A DNA stretch of 64,000 bases from Prorocentrum cordatum (GCA_963575745.1 CAUYUJ010012781.1:282119-346118); one strand, 5' to 3'. Shown: positions 10,387 to 21,640, numbered from the stretch's first letter. Translations and numbers: made by a program. Notes: a model not told the origin generated them from the letters alone.

Positions 10387-10915
10387 CATGGGAATCCGTG
10401 AAAATCCTGCAAATGTTGAAAACGAATGTGCGCGGCGCTAAGGCGAGAGCCACATTTTGAAAAGGAACCGCCCTCGATCCGTGAAGCTCTTGCAAATGTG
10501 TCAAGCAAGTGTGCGCGGCGCTAAAGCGAGAGCCACAGTTTGAAAAGGACCTGCCCTCAATCCGTGAAGCTCTTGCAATTTGTTGAACGAATGTGCACGG
10601 CGCTAAAGCGAGAGCCATATTTTGAAAACTACCCGCCCTCAATCCGTGAAGCTCTTGCAGTTTGTTTAAACGAATGCGCGAGGCGCTAAGGCGAGAGCCA
10701 CAGTTTGAAAAGGAACCGCCCTCAATCCGTGAAGCTCTTGTAATGTGGTTAAATGAATGTGCGCGGCGAGAGCCGCATTTTGAAAACGACCCGCCCTCAA
10801 TCCGTGAAATTTTTGAAACTGTTTAAAACGAATGCGCGTGGCGCTAAGGCGAGAACCACAGTTTGAAAGCGACCCGCCCTCCATCTGTGAAACTGTTGTC
10901 ACTGCTGAAGCTTCA
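10387..10915 (+). repeat. Minisatellite, period about 82 bp, six to seven copies
   Basis: Units share CCGCCCTCAATCCGTGAAGC and GGCGCTAAGGCGAGAGCCAC. Spacing of the GTGAAGCTC landmark is 82, 82, 79, 79 and 82 bases. The period is not a multiple of three, so coding is unlikely. Confidence 0.9.
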
Positions 10916-11009
10916 GAGACATAAGTGGTGAGGAAGTCTCAGGCGAAACGCCCGACCCGCCCTAAAAACTGGCCTTGGGGTGCGACAGGGAGGAGTTATC
11001 TATAAGGAG

Positions 11010-11098
11010 AAGGAATGGAGGAGGCGGAGGAGGAGGAGGAGTAGGAGGAGGAGGAGGAGGAGGAGGAGGAGGAAGAGGAGGCGGAGGAGGAGGTGGGG
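11010..11098 (+). repeat. GGA microsatellite
   Basis: GGAGGA run, followed about 470 bp later by a CCT run (11565-11732). Confidence 0.9.
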
Positions 11099-11221
11099 GC
11101 TGGCATGCACGGTGTCGGGTGGGAGCACGGCCGTGTGCATCTCGGTGCACTCGCTTGCGAGGGAGCAGTCGGCCGTCCAGACCACAAGTGTGTAGCCGAC
11201 ACGGTTTTTGACGGCCCAAAC

Positions 11222-11392
11222 GCGGACCCCCTCGGGCTGTGACAAAAATCATGACGGGAGGTTTTTCGCTACTTTTCGGCCTCCAGGAGCCGTCGCCGGG
11301 CCTCGGGACCGTCAAAAAACAACTCAGGATGAAAAACTGGTCCCCGGGGAAGTGGTCCAGACTTCTGCAGATCATGACATCGGGGTCTGGGG
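11222..11392 (+). mobile_element. Family D inverted-repeat element, copy 1
   Basis: Carries the family landmarks TTTTTCGCTAC, CGGCCTCCAGG and GGATGAAAAACTGGTCCC, with ends GGACCCCC and GGGGTCTGG. Confidence 0.75.
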
Positions 11393-11564
11393 ACGCTATT
11401 ACAGTGGACACACTGAAGTAAAGGGTGGCTTTGAGCTCAGGAGAGGGGCTCGGGTTTCCAGGCCGTTCCTCAGGTCTGCGTCTGGGGGACCTGAGTTCGT
11501 GACCGAGGCTCGCCGCTGGGCCAGAGATAGGCCCCTTCGTTCCTTCTTGGTGCGGTCCTGGAGA

Positions 11565-11732
11565 TATCTCCTCCTCCTCCTCCTCCTTCACCTCCTCCTC
11601 CTCCTCCTCCTCCTCCTCCCCCTCCCACCCCTACGCTGCGCTCTTCCTCCTCCTCCTCCTCCTCCTCCTCCTCCTCCTCCTCCTCCTCCTCCTCCCCCTC
11701 CTCCCCCTCCTCCCCCTCCTCCCCCTCGCACG
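11565..11732 (+). repeat. CCT microsatellite
   Basis: CTCCTC and CCCCTCC runs on the + strand. Confidence 0.95.
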
Positions 11733-11954
11733 CCGGCTGCAGGGGGGAGAGCAAACATGCTGCAGACGCATCGTCTCTCGGATGTCCGCGTGGACTTCTG
11801 GCGTCGGCGCGGGGCCTCCTCCCCACGCCCATTGGCCCCCGCGGGGCGAAGCGCGCTCGGGCGACGCCCGGGGGGGGGGGGCGCCGCCCCAGCGAGGCGT
11901 CAGGGATGTCCAGCGCCGACCCGAGAAATCCGGGCGGAGGCCCCCGAGATCCCG

Positions 11955-12130
11955 ACGCCCCGATCAAATTGGTGCGGGCGGTCGTCGGCCGTTTGCGGCC
12001 TCCGGGGGCCCTCGCTGGGCCTCGAGAGTGTCAAAAGACGACTCGGGACGAAAAACTGGCCCCAGGGAAGTGGTCCAGACCTCCCGGGCCCACGCATCGG
12101 AAACATCGGAGCAGACGGGTGTCTGGGGCC
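11955..12130 (+). mobile_element. Family D inverted-repeat element, copy 2
   Basis: Matches copy 1 in CGGCCTCCGGGGGCCCTCG, ACGACTCGGGACGAAAAACT and AAGTGGTCCAGAC; the ends are eroded. Confidence 0.65.
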
Positions 12131-12392
12131 CGAGCATGTGCGTTTCCAAATGCCGACGTCGACGTCGTTGTCGTCATGGGGTTGCTTCTGCGAGCCCTTC
12201 GTCTGCTCCTGGTCCGGCTCCTTCCTCTGCCACGCATGAGACCACCCCCTCGAAATGGCTCGAATCGTAGGTCTCGGGGCAGCGTGTGACGTCTCTGTTG
12301 GGCCAGAGATGCGAACCAGATCTGAATATTTGCAGAGGTGTGCTGTACGCCCTGCGGAGGAAGCAGCGTGGGAGTTTTTTGTCATTAGCCTT

Positions 12393-12548
12393 AAGTCGGG
12401 CACGTCCCTTTACAGGAGGAAAATTCAAAAATAGTCGACAAATAGTATGGGGACGATGTTCCATCATGTTTCACTGTGCTTGAGTATGTGTTGAGTATTT
12501 TTATTGTTGTCGTCCCAAATCCGCCTGTAGGAGGACATGCCCGACCTA
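12393..12548 (+). mobile_element. Family B TIR element, copy 1
   Basis: Terminal inverted repeats of about 25-30 bp: AAGTCGGGCACGTCCC...ACAGGAGG on the left and CCGCCTGTAGGAGGACATGC, then CCGACCT, on the right. The AT-richer centre contains TAGTATGGGGACGAT. Confidence 0.85.
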
Positions 12549-14127
12549 ACATTCGCCTGAATGCGAATTCGATGGCAACAGTTGCAGCCAAGGCGCTGAC
12601 ACAAGGACCACTTAGGGTAGGAAAGGGGCGCGCTGCGTCTTTCAGTGATTGCTCCTCCAGCGCTCCTCGTGCGCCCAGGCGCTCTCGGTGCAGAATAAGG
12701 CGTACTTCCTTACTTCGTGGTCCTTGCGCCAGCAGCTCAGGTGTAGGGCCCTCCATAGTCTGTGCAGTCGCAATAGCGCCGACATCCCCCGCGGCGGCTC
12801 GCAGCTCAGACTCGACGGAGACCCGAGAGGGCCCCGAGCCGCCGCTCGGGGGGGCTCCGTCGCTCCACGAGGGGTCTCGCTTGGGGGGGCGGTGCCCTGA
12901 GGGGGCTCCCGAGGTACAGCCAAGATACAGGAAGCATGGAGCGGTCCGGGCTCGGAGGGGGCTCACGCTGCTCCCGAGGTCCCTCCGTAAGCGTTCCTCG
13001 ATCGCTCCTCACCCAGCCTCGAGCTTAGCCCTATCCCTAAGATTGACGCGCCGAGAGGCGAGGACAATCTCAGGGATGCGCCCTCAAAAACTGAGGGGAT
13101 CCCTAAGATTGGCATCGTGATGGGGCGATGCCCAGCATAGGGATAGGGATATGTTCCAGGCTGGTACGCTCCCGGTGCACCCAGGCGTTTCTGGGGCCAA
13201 GGAGCGGGCCCGTTCTTTCTTTAGCGTTCCTGATGGTAGCAGTTTGACTATCCCTGGAGTTCCGTGGAGGTTTCCAGGTCGCCGGACCATCTGGAGGCCT
13301 TTGGAGGCATCCAGGGTCAAGCCGGTTCATTACCAAAATCGACCAAGAATTCAAGTCGTCGAAGCTCGAGGATCGAGGGCTGCACACGCTGCCTGACCGG
13401 GCTTTCGATCAGCCAGGTGATCCAGACTTAAGCTGGATCGGGCGGGCTGGACAGGAGCCAAGATCGGGCCACGGCACAGCCTGGATCAGGCGCGGTGGTC
13501 TTTGGGGGCAGAGATGGGGGGCGGCAAAGAGGGGGGTGATGATTAGGGGGGGGGATATCATGAGGTGGGCCCTGATATCTCCCCAGATTTCATGGCGCGT
13601 CTTCTTATTTCAATGCGTCCCCGGGCCCCTCCCCTGGACCGCGCATATGCCGCCGGCCATGAGTTGTGCCCCCCCCTCTTGGACGCCCCCCTCCTGGCCG
13701 CCCCCGAAGAGAGGCACCATCGCGTCCTTGCGCCTGGAGCTGGCTGCGGCGCCGCAAGGGCTGGCTCAGCGGCGGCTGTGATGGCGTGCGCCCCGGTAGA
13801 CCCCGGGAGCCCCCGGTAGACCCCCGAAACCTTACAGCGCCCTTCCATCTCGCCAGCTCTTCTCCGTCCCTCCTCCTCAGCGCCCTGGACCCCCTTTGCG
13901 CTCTCCTCTCTCGTCTGCAACGGGCGTGGCCCAGGCCGAAGGGAATGCCACGACCGCGCCGCCGCCGACGACGACGACGACGCCGCCGACGACGACGACG
14001 AGCCGTCGCAGCGGAGGAGTGCTCGCTGACTGCGTCGAGCCTCACCTTCGAGGTTCCCGCAGGCGCTCGGGAGGGGGGAGGCAGACCAGCGGCACGGTTG
14101 CGAGGCGGGGGAGGAGGGGGGAAGGGC
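12549..14127. other. Unassigned GC-rich DNA
   Basis: No supported gene. A short GACGAC/GCCGCC run lies at 13955-14005. ORFs here overlap on both strands and are Ser/Arg/Pro/Ala-rich. Confidence 0.4.
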
Positions 14128-14284
14128 TAAGTCGGGCATGTCCTCTACAGGAAGAATGTATGAGAATAGTCACAAGGTAATCTGGGGACGAGTGTTGTTT
14201 ACTATTTTGGGGTGTGTTTTGAGAATGTTTTGGTATTTTTATTTTTTCGCTCAAAATCCGCCTGTAGGGGGACATGCCCGACCT
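14128..14284 (+). mobile_element. Family B TIR element, copy 2
   Basis: Left end TAAGTCGGGCATGTCC and right end CCGCCTGTAGGGGGACATGC, then CCGACC. The centre has TCTGGGGACGAG and a TATTTTTATTTTT stretch as in copy 1. Confidence 0.85.
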
Positions 14285-14527
14285 GAGGAAGGGGGGACCC
14301 AGACAGACCACTCGTACCTTGAGAAGTTGAAAGACGGGAAGCCCTTTTTGGCAATGTCTGGTCCCAGTGCAGCCAGTAGCAGATCAGGATGAAAAATGCG
14401 TCGAATGTCGAGTTCTTAAGGGTGCATGCTTAACCCACGACGTCATGAGCCGGGGGAGGAGGAAGATAAACTAGGAGAAAGGAGGAGACGGAAGGAGGAG
14501 GCGGCGGAGGAGGATGAGGAGGGAGGA

Positions 14528-14690
14528 GACTAGGGAAAGTGTTTGATGTTTTTCGGATCTGTTCAGGCGTCCTGAGGGGCCCTTCTTGCCGTCCCAGCTG
14601 GTTCGGCGCCTTGAGACCGGTCTAGGAACAAATTTTGAGGAGGGGACCCAGACCTCCAACGTTTTGTGAAAACCAAGGCCCCCAGATCCG
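14528..14690 (+). mobile_element. Family P dispersed repeat, copy 2
   Basis: Aligns by eye with 9669-9830 over its whole length (same order of landmarks). It again follows a GGA-rich tract and precedes a family A element. Confidence 0.7.
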
Positions 14691-14701
14691 AAGAAGAAAA
14701 A

Positions 14702-14839
14702 ACGCCATAAACACAAGCTGCTGGCGCTCAGCGCGGATTTCTTGGATCCGCGCTGGACCCCCTGAGGCGCCGCTGGGAGGGGGCCCAGCGCGGATCCAAG
14801 AGATCCGCGCGGAGCGCCAAAAGTTTATCTTCATGGCGT
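14702..14839. mobile_element. Family A palindromic element, copy 3 (short centre)
   Basis: Near-perfect foldback: ACGCCATAAAC and GCGCGGATTTCTTGGATCC on the left, GGATCCAAGAGATCCGCGC and TCATGGCGT on the right. The central GC box is shortened. Confidence 0.85.
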
Positions 14840-14978
14840 TCGTTCTCCTTCGACTCTTCGCCCCTGCTGCTACCAGGATGCTTTCCTGGGGATCTGTGCT
14901 CTTCCAGGCGGCTTCGGAGCGTCGGATCTCTGGGGCGTTGGAGATCTGGGATATCTCGGAGGCTTCCCGCCGCGACTC

Positions 14979-15181
14979 TCGGGCCGGACGAGAGGGGGGG
15001 ATAGGGAAGGGGGGGGGGTACGACATTTGCTGCATGTAGCCGGCTTCGGCCCCACCGAGGGGCCCAGTCCTCAATGCATGTGGCCGCCTCCAGCGGCGGG
15101 AGGGCGCCAGGAACATCAGCTGCGCGAGCTGATTCTCACAAGCCCCCCCAATTGCTACCCCCCCTTCCGCCCGGCCCGAGG
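14979..15181 (+). mobile_element. Family I inverted-repeat element, copy 1
   Basis: Ends CTCGGGCCGGACGA and CCGCCCGGCCCGAG are inverted. The interior has ACGACATTTGCTGCATG, GGCTTCGGCCCC and GAGCTGATTCTCA, as in the two copies near 45 kb. Confidence 0.75.
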
Positions 15182-15576
15182 CTCCTGCCCGGCCCCCCCC
15201 CCGCGGCCGCCGACCGGCCGCCCTCCATCCCCCCCCCCCCCGCGGGGCGCGCGCGCGCGCAGGCGGCCGCGCCGACGCTCGGAGCTCGCTCGGCGCGTCG
15301 ACCATCGACCTGCCGGCGGCGGGCCTGCTGGCCGGAACGGGCAGCGGCCGCGGCCCCGGCTGGGCGCGGAGGGGGAGGGTCAGGAGGGGGAAAAACACAC
15401 AGAGGCACAATGAGTCGTCGATTCCCCAGAAAGGATGGGAACATATGGGGAGTGGGGGGGAAGACGAGAACCCCCAAAAGTGTGGAAAAATATGGGGAAT
15501 CCTGTTATGTGTGCTTATTTATTTGTGTGCCCCAGGGCCCCTTCAGTGGAGGGGGAGGGGTCGGGGCTGCGGAGGC

Positions 15577-15775
15577 GGGAGTCAATGCAGACGGGGTCGG
15601 CCAGTGCGCCCGACCTTGCAGGATCCTGCAGAGCCAGGGGTGCACTGACCCCCGACTTGGGCGCAGGATCCTGCAGAATCTTGCGGGATGGCCCGGGCTT
15701 GGGTGCAGGATCTTGCAGGATGTTGCGGGGCCTGACAGACCCGGGTTTGGATTGACCCGGGTCAGAAGATCCCCG
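15577..15775 (+). mobile_element. Family E element, copy 1
   Basis: Starts with GGGAGTCAATGCA, contains several GGATCCTGCAGGATC-like words, and ends ATTGACCCGGGTCAGAAGAT. These landmarks are shared with four other copies. Confidence 0.75.
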
Positions 15776-16002
15776 AAGGGATGCGCAGGGTACTTTGCTT
15801 ATTCGGGGGGCCTGTCCTGTCCACGGCAGTCTCTTCTTGTACGCCGTCGTGGATTCGGCGTGAGATCGACGTGGAGTCGACACAGGTTCGACACGGCTTC
15901 GGCGCGGCTTTGACACAGATCCGACGCGTTCGGCATGGATGCGGCACGGATGGCTGGCGCGATGGGACAGACGAGGTTCCCCAAAGGTGCGGCATAACGT
16001 AG

Positions 16003-16183
16003 GACCCAGACCCCCTCGCGTTGTGCAAAAGTCAAGGCGGAAGGCGCTTTCGCTACTTTCGGCCTCCAGGGGGCCTCCTTGTCTGACGGCCCCGGGGCCG
16101 GGCCTCGGGGCCGTCGGGCAAGGGCTCGGGATGAAGAACCAGTCCCCGGGCATGGTTCCAGGCTTCTGAGGGTCACGCCATGA
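16003..16183 (+). mobile_element. Family D inverted-repeat element, copy 3
   Basis: Starts ACCCAGACCCCCTCGCG and contains TTTCGCTACTTTCGGCCTCC and GGGATGAAGAACCAGTCCCC. Confidence 0.75.
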
Positions 16184-16240
16184 CAGCAATCACGACTGTG
16201 GGAGGTCCGGGGAGGGAGGCAGGATGGGGGGTGGGGGCGA

Positions 16241-16320
16241 TGAGGAGGAGGAGGGGGGGAGGAGGAGGAGGAGGAGGAGGAGGAGGAGGAGGAGGGGAAG
16301 GAGGAGGAGGAGGAGGTTTT
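16241..16320 (+). repeat. GGA microsatellite
   Basis: GGAGGA run followed about 105 bp later by a CCT run. Confidence 0.9.
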
Positions 16321-16426
16321 TCCTCCTCAGCCTCATGTTCCTCGTCCTCCCTGTCCCCCTCCCCGTCCTCCTCCTTCGAGCTTCGAGCTGCAGGCGGTTC
16401 TGATTTCCTGAGCCTGGCGCAATCTC

Positions 16427-16459
16427 CTCCTCCTCCTCCTCCTCCTCCTCCTCCTCCTC
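16427..16459 (+). repeat. CCT microsatellite
   Basis: Eleven CTC/CCT triplets. Confidence 0.9.
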
Positions 16460-16639
16460 ATCCCGCGCCGGGCACGATGCAGGCCTGGGCGGTTTGGGCG
16501 TTTTTTTTCCACAGAAGGGCAAAGCCATCTGTGCACAGACAACTGTCTTGATGAGTTGTTCCACGAAGGCAAGCTGACACGCAAACTGTACACAGGCGGT
16601 CGCGGCTTCGTTACTGTTGATGTATGATGAAGAACTCCT

Positions 16640-17720
16640 CACTAAGAGCGTTACTAAGGATTATTTGACCAGGTTTCCTTGCTGAGGATTTCCTTGCACG
16701 GATGCCTTACGAATAGTGTTTACTTGAGGATTCCTTCAAGGGGTCCCTTACTAAGGAAGCGCGATTGAGGAATGCTTACTAAGGATTCGCTCGCCAGTGT
16801 TCCTTGATGGCGATCCCTGACGCAGGATTCCTCACCAAGTGTTCTTACTTCGGGCCCGTGATTAAGGAATCCGTTGCAAGGGTTCTTTAGTTGGTCAGTT
16901 AGGATTCTTCATCTGGGATTCCATCGGAAGGACACCTTACTGAGGATTCCGGAGAAAAGGAATGCTTACTAAGGTTTCGTTACTAACGATCGCTTACGTC
17001 GGATTCCGTACTGAGAATCAAGGATTGTTTATTACGGGTTCCTTTTATGAGGGTTCACTGTCAATCATTCCTCAGTAGCGTTCCCCAGTGAGGGAACCTT
17101 AGTAAGGGTTCCCTAGTAAGGAGCCCTCATACGGGTTCTTTTGTTGCGGCTTCCGTATCAAGTGGGGTCCATCTCAGTGGTTCTTTATTCTGGATTCCTT
17201 ATTCATCTGAGTTCCTTGCGAAGGATTTCCCATCCAGGATATGTTGTTAAGAACTCCTTGCCAAGGGTTGCTTACTAAAGAGTCCCTGCTAAGGAGGCGC
17301 TACTAAGGACTCGTTACGAAGGAATCCCTGGCCAGAATTCGTTAGCAACGATTTCTTTAGAATGGATTCGTTATTACGGACTCCATGGTAAGGACTACTT
17401 AACCCAGATTCCTTATCATGGTTGTTTGACTCAGCATTCTGCTAGCAAGGATTTCTTCGTACGGATCCCGTAGTAGGGAAACCTTTTTGTTCAGGGTTCC
17501 CGATTAAGGATTCCTTCATCGGGATTCCGAAGGATCCCTTTACCAAGGATTCTTTCCGAACGATTTCCCACTAAGGGTGCCTTACCGATGGCTTGTTAAA
17601 ATTTCCCGCACAAAGGAATTCCAGTACATATTCCTGACTATGAACTCTTTGGTAATGATTCCTTATTAAGGAGTCCTTGCTAAGACGGCGGTAGCAAGGA
17701 ACCTGAATTCAGGATCCCAC
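16640..17720 (+). repeat. Degenerate short-unit array around AAGGATTCCTTACT
   Basis: About 1.1 kb in which AAGGATTCCTT, TTACTAAGGATTC and ATTCCTTA words recur every 15-25 bases with heavy divergence. The core AAGGATTCCTT resembles its own complement. No ORF of note. Confidence 0.8.
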
Positions 17721-17739
17721 AGGATCTCGACGGATCCCT

Positions 17740-18825
17740 AGGCTTCGCCGCGATTCGTAGGGATCCGCCAGGATTGCACGGGATCCTCATGGATTCCGAC
17801 TGGAGGGGGAGATGGAGGAAAACCATTCAACAAGCACCGCAAGGCATGAAAGCATGAACATGATGTCGGAATAACTTCTGGGGAGTGGGGAGGCGCTGGT
17901 TTGTCTGAGCTCATAGTTGTTTGTCTGCTTATGTATAGCTTTGGGTGTGTTTGTTTTTGCTGTTGTTCCAAACGTTTGTTCCCCGTCTGTTCGGCGAGGT
18001 GTTCTTCCTCCACAATTAAAACATCTGAGTACTACGCTCCTCTCTCTCCTGGCCCTGATGACGTCTGGGAGATATCCGGCCCCCCTCCGCGTATTGTTTT
18101 TACACCTGATTCCTGGGAAATGTGTTTTCGCTTGGGTTTGTTGCGACATGTTGCTCCCGCTGAGGCGCTGGCCCCATTTCTGCGATTTTGTTTTTTCAAA
18201 TCGCGCTCCCGCTGCAGCGCCGGCGTTTTCAGTCTTCCAAATAGGCTCGAAAATCTAGAAGATGCCCACCCGACAAAAACCTTCGGAAGTGATTACGGTT
18301 CGTTATTTGTTGGGCTCGCAGAAGACCCCCCCCCCCCACGTTGGGGCGTCGTCGCTTTCAGGAAGTACCAAGCGGGAGCCCCGTTTCTGCTACGAGAAGG
18401 CGGCGTGAATCGATTATCCCATCGGAGTTGTGTTGTTGTCATTGCTCCTCCCTGCCACGCTCATCCTCCTCGCCCTCCTCTTGCTCTCAACGCGTGCATC
18501 CCAGACCTTTCGATTCCCTCTCAAAGACCAGCGTTTCATCCTGGATCGACCTCTGCGGATGGCCCCGCGGCCCGACCCGCAGGTCGAGCTCAAGGAACAT
18601 ATATAGATTTGCACTGCACGATTCACGGCTGTCAAGGTCTGGTTCGGGGCCAGGCCCAGCCTATAGATTGGCGAGGAGGAGGTGGGAGGGAGGAGCGTCG
18701 AAGAGCAGGGGGGAGGGGAAGGACGAGGAGGAACAAGGAGGCGCGGCGAGGAGATCGAGGAAATAGAGGGGTGGGAGCAGAGGGTGCGGAGGAGGAGGAC
18801 GATCGAAGGGGACGTGGAAGACCAG
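17740..18825. other. Unassigned, partly AT-richer stretch
   Basis: GGATCC-rich at its left edge (17710-17800), then about 1 kb of mixed sequence with T-rich segments (17910-18000). No coding domain recognised. Confidence 0.4.
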
Positions 18826-18916
18826 AGGAGGGGGAGGAGGAGGAGGAGGAGGCGGAGGAGGAGGAGGAGGAGGAGGCGGAGGAGGAGGAGGAGAAGGAGG
18901 AGGAGGAGGAGGAGGG
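18826..18916 (+). repeat. GGA microsatellite
   Basis: GGAGGA/GGCGGA run, paired with the CCT run at 19000-19206. Confidence 0.9.
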
Positions 18917-18999
18917 CTCGCCGAAGGATCCCTGGAGCAGCGCAGCTCCGCAGGCCTCGTGCCCCAGCGGCCGGGAGCATCCAGGAACCACCTCCTTCC

Positions 19000-19206
19000 C
19001 CTCCTCCTCCCCCTCCCCTCCCTCACCTCCTCCTCCTCCTCCCTCCTCCTCCTCGTCCTCCTCCTCCTCCTCCTCCTACTCCTCCTCCCCCGCCTCCCTA
19101 CGGTCCATCTCCTCCTCCTCCTCCTTTCCTCCTCCTCCTCCCCTCCTCCTCCCCCCTCCTCCTCCCTCCTCCTCCTCCTCCTCCTCCTCCTCCTCCTCCT
19201 CCTCCC
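19000..19206 (+). repeat. CCT microsatellite
   Basis: CTCCTC triplets with minor interruptions. Confidence 0.95.
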
Positions 19207-19456
19207 CAGGCCGTAGCCTCCCCAGGCCGTAGCAGAGGCGCCACCCACCGAACGGCGCCAAGAGACCCCTAGGATGGACGGCCTCGCCGGGCCCACGATG
19301 GCGCCGAGGAGCCTTCCGGGGAGCTCGTGGCGGCCCCCGGGGGGGCCCACGGTCGGCCCGAGGTGGCAGCGAGGACCGACGACGGGGGCAGTCTTGGCTC
19401 CGAGCTGCGCCAAGAGTGCCCCAGCACACCAACGACCAGGAACGGCTGAATCGATT

Positions 19457-19636
19457 GCAGTGGAGACCCATGCCAAGAAGCACCCTGCTTGCCTCCGGGG
19501 TGCCCTGGGTGTCTTGTGTGTTCAATGGTTTTGCCGTGGAAAGCGCGACGCTCCCACACAAAAAATCAATGGACGTCCGAAGGTCGCAGGGCTTGGTTTC
19601 TTGTGGAAGGTTTATTGTGGAATGGCCTCCACTGTA
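19457..19636 (+). mobile_element. Family C inverted-repeat element, copy 2
   Basis: Left end GCAGTGGAGACCCATGCCAA and right end AATGGCCTCCACTGTAG are inverted; the interior matches copies 1 and 3. Confidence 0.8.
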
Positions 19637-19726
19637 GTACTCCGATGCTGCATCAGGTCTCGATGTGGCATCTAGGCGCAGAGCCTCTGGGCATCAGCTG
19701 CGGCAGCCCGCCTTTCAAAGGAGGTT

Positions 19727-19772
19727 CCTCTTCCTCCTCCTCCTCCTCCTCCTCCTCCTCCTCCTCCTCCTC
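19727..19772 (+). repeat. CCT microsatellite
   Basis: About 15 CTC/TCC triplets. Confidence 0.9.
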
Positions 19773-20105
19773 TTCGGCGAGGCCTAGGGAGTGTTAAAAT
19801 GAGTGCCGAAATACGGAACGGTGGGCTCCGGCTCCCTGTCTGGTCATCCGCGTTCACAGTGCAAGCGCACCGCACATGGCCTCGACCTTGCTCTCTCTGG
19901 CCCGTTTGCTGTGGGTGGATCCGCCGACTGGCGCAGAGGCGCTCTCCTTGCCCAGGCCCAAAGCAAAGCCGAAGCCCCCGAGCATCACCTGAACCGCCTG
20001 CAAGCGGCTCGCACTCGCTCGCCGTGGCCAGACACGCGCTGCTTCCGAGGCGCCTTGCGCCCCGCCAGGGCCAGAAGCCTCCTCTCCTCGGCTGGTCGGG
20101 GACGC

Positions 20106-20274
20106 ACTGACCCGGGTCAATGTAAACCCGGGCCAGTCAGGTTTGCAGGGTCCTGCAAGATTTTGCAGGATCCCCACAAAATCTTGCACGCAAGCCCGGG
20201 TGCACCCCTGGCTCTGCAGGAGCCCGCAAGATCCCGCGCCCTGGCTGACCCCCGTTTGCATTGAACCCCGCCCC
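20106..20274 (-). mobile_element. Family E element, copy 2 (reverse orientation)
   Basis: Starts ACTGACCCGGGTCAATG and ends GGCTGACCCCCGTTTGCAT, the complement of the family E left end. Internal TTTTGCAGGATCC words. It directly abuts a reverse family D copy. Confidence 0.75.
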
Positions 20275-20450
20275 CAGACCCCCGACATTGCGACTCTTTC
20301 AAAACGGAGACCCCAGAGGTCTGGACCGGTTTTTCATCCCGAGTCCTTCTTTGACGGCCCCGCGGCCCAGGAAGGGCCCCCCAGAGCCCGCAAGCAGCGA
20401 AACCTTTCCCGTCGTGTTTTTGTTTCGCAGCGCGGGGAAGTCTGAGTCTC
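20275..20450 (-). mobile_element. Family D inverted-repeat element, copy 4 (reverse)
   Basis: Begins with CCCAGACCCCCGACATTGCG and contains TTTTTCATCCCGAGTC and GCAGCGAAACCTTTCCCG, the complements of family D landmarks. Confidence 0.75.
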
Positions 20451-20460
20451 AAGCCTACCG

Positions 20461-20583
20461 AGGAAGAGGAGGAGGAGGAGGAGAAGGAGCGGAAGAAGGA
20501 GGAGGAGGAGGAGAAGAAGCGGAAGAAGGAGGAGGGGGAGGAGGAGGAGGAGGAGGAGGAGGAGGAGGAGGAGCAGGAGGAGG
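20461..20583 (+). repeat. GGA microsatellite
   Basis: GGAGGA/GAAGGA run, paired with the CCT run at 20745-20990. Confidence 0.9.
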
Positions 20584-20744
20584 CAGCCCCGGGCGTGCCT
20601 CTCCCCGCGAGGCCGCAGCTCGCCGGCGGGCCACACGGGCGAGGTGGAGGCGGCGAGGGGAGCGGGGCGGGGGGAGCGGCCCCGCGTCGTGGAGGGGAGC
20701 GCGGCGGGCGGCTGTGGCTGGCCGTGTTCGGCCACGATCGCCAG

Positions 20745-20990
20745 GCCTTCTCCTCCTCCTCCGCCTCCTCCTCCTCCTCCGCCTCCTCCTCCTCGCCTCG
20801 CGCGCCTTCTCTTCCCCGCCCTCCTCGCCGCCTCCTCCTTCTCCTTCCCTCGCCTTCTCGCGCGCCTCCTCCTCCTCCTCCTCCTCCTCCTCCTCCTCCT
20901 CCTCCTCCTCCTCCTCCTCCTCCTCCCCTCCTCCTCCTCCTCCTCCTCCTCCTCCTCCTCCTCCTCCTCCTCCTCCTCCTCCTCCTGGGC
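20745..20990 (+). repeat. CCT microsatellite
   Basis: Long CTCCTC run, almost pure from 20866 to 20988. Confidence 0.95.
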
Positions 20991-20997
20991 CCTGCTG

Positions 20998-21130
20998 GGA
21001 CGAGGATAAATCCGTTCCAGAGCGTTCCGGACGGGAACGCTCTCAGAGCGTGCCAGAGCGCTCCGAGAAGGCCGTGGCGCCCGAGACATCCTCCAGATCC
21101 GCGGGATCGCAGAGTTTCGCCTTAACTTCG
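20998..21130 (+). mobile_element. Family F element, copy 1
   Basis: Begins GGGACGAGGATAAATCCG and carries AGAGCGTTCC, GCTCCGAGAAGGCC and GCGCCCGAGACATCC, shared with 49684 and 63148. The right end is eroded. Confidence 0.65.
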
Positions 21131-21175
21131 GGGTGGGTAGGAAACGAAGCAAGGATGAGAATCCAGTCCAGACGT

Positions 21176-21640
21176 GCCAGGGTGGGCGTGATCACGCACG
21201 CAGGGTTTGCCAGTGGGGGCTTTGTGGAGCTCCTACTGGGCCACGGGACGTGCGAGGCGTGTGCCAGAACGTGCGCGGCCACGCATGCGGACTGCGCCAG
21301 TTGGGCCTTCTGTGGAACTCCTGTGGGGCCACGAAAGTCTGAGGGGTGTGCCATAATGGGCGCGGCCCCTCTTGCGGGCTTTGCCATCCGGGCGTTCTGT
21401 GGAGCTCCCATGGGGCCACGAAACGTGTAAGGGGTGTGCCAGAGTGGGCGTGGTCACGCTCGCGGGCTGGGCAGTGTGGGGCTTCTGTGGAGCTCCTACG
21501 GGGCCACGGAACGTGTGAGGGATGTGCCAGGCTGGGCGTGGTGACGCACGCGGACTTTGTCATGTTTGGTCTTCTGTGGGGCTCCTGTGGGGCCGGGGGA
21601 GCGTGTGAGGGGTGTGCCGAAGCAGAGGCATTCGGAGAGC
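21176..21640 (+). repeat. Minisatellite, period about 88 bp, five copies
   Basis: Units carry GTGTGCCAGAGTGGGCGTGG, TTCTGTGGAGCTCCTA and GGGGCCACGAAACGTG. Landmark spacing is 87, 86, 89, 88 and 90, not a multiple of three. Confidence 0.9.
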
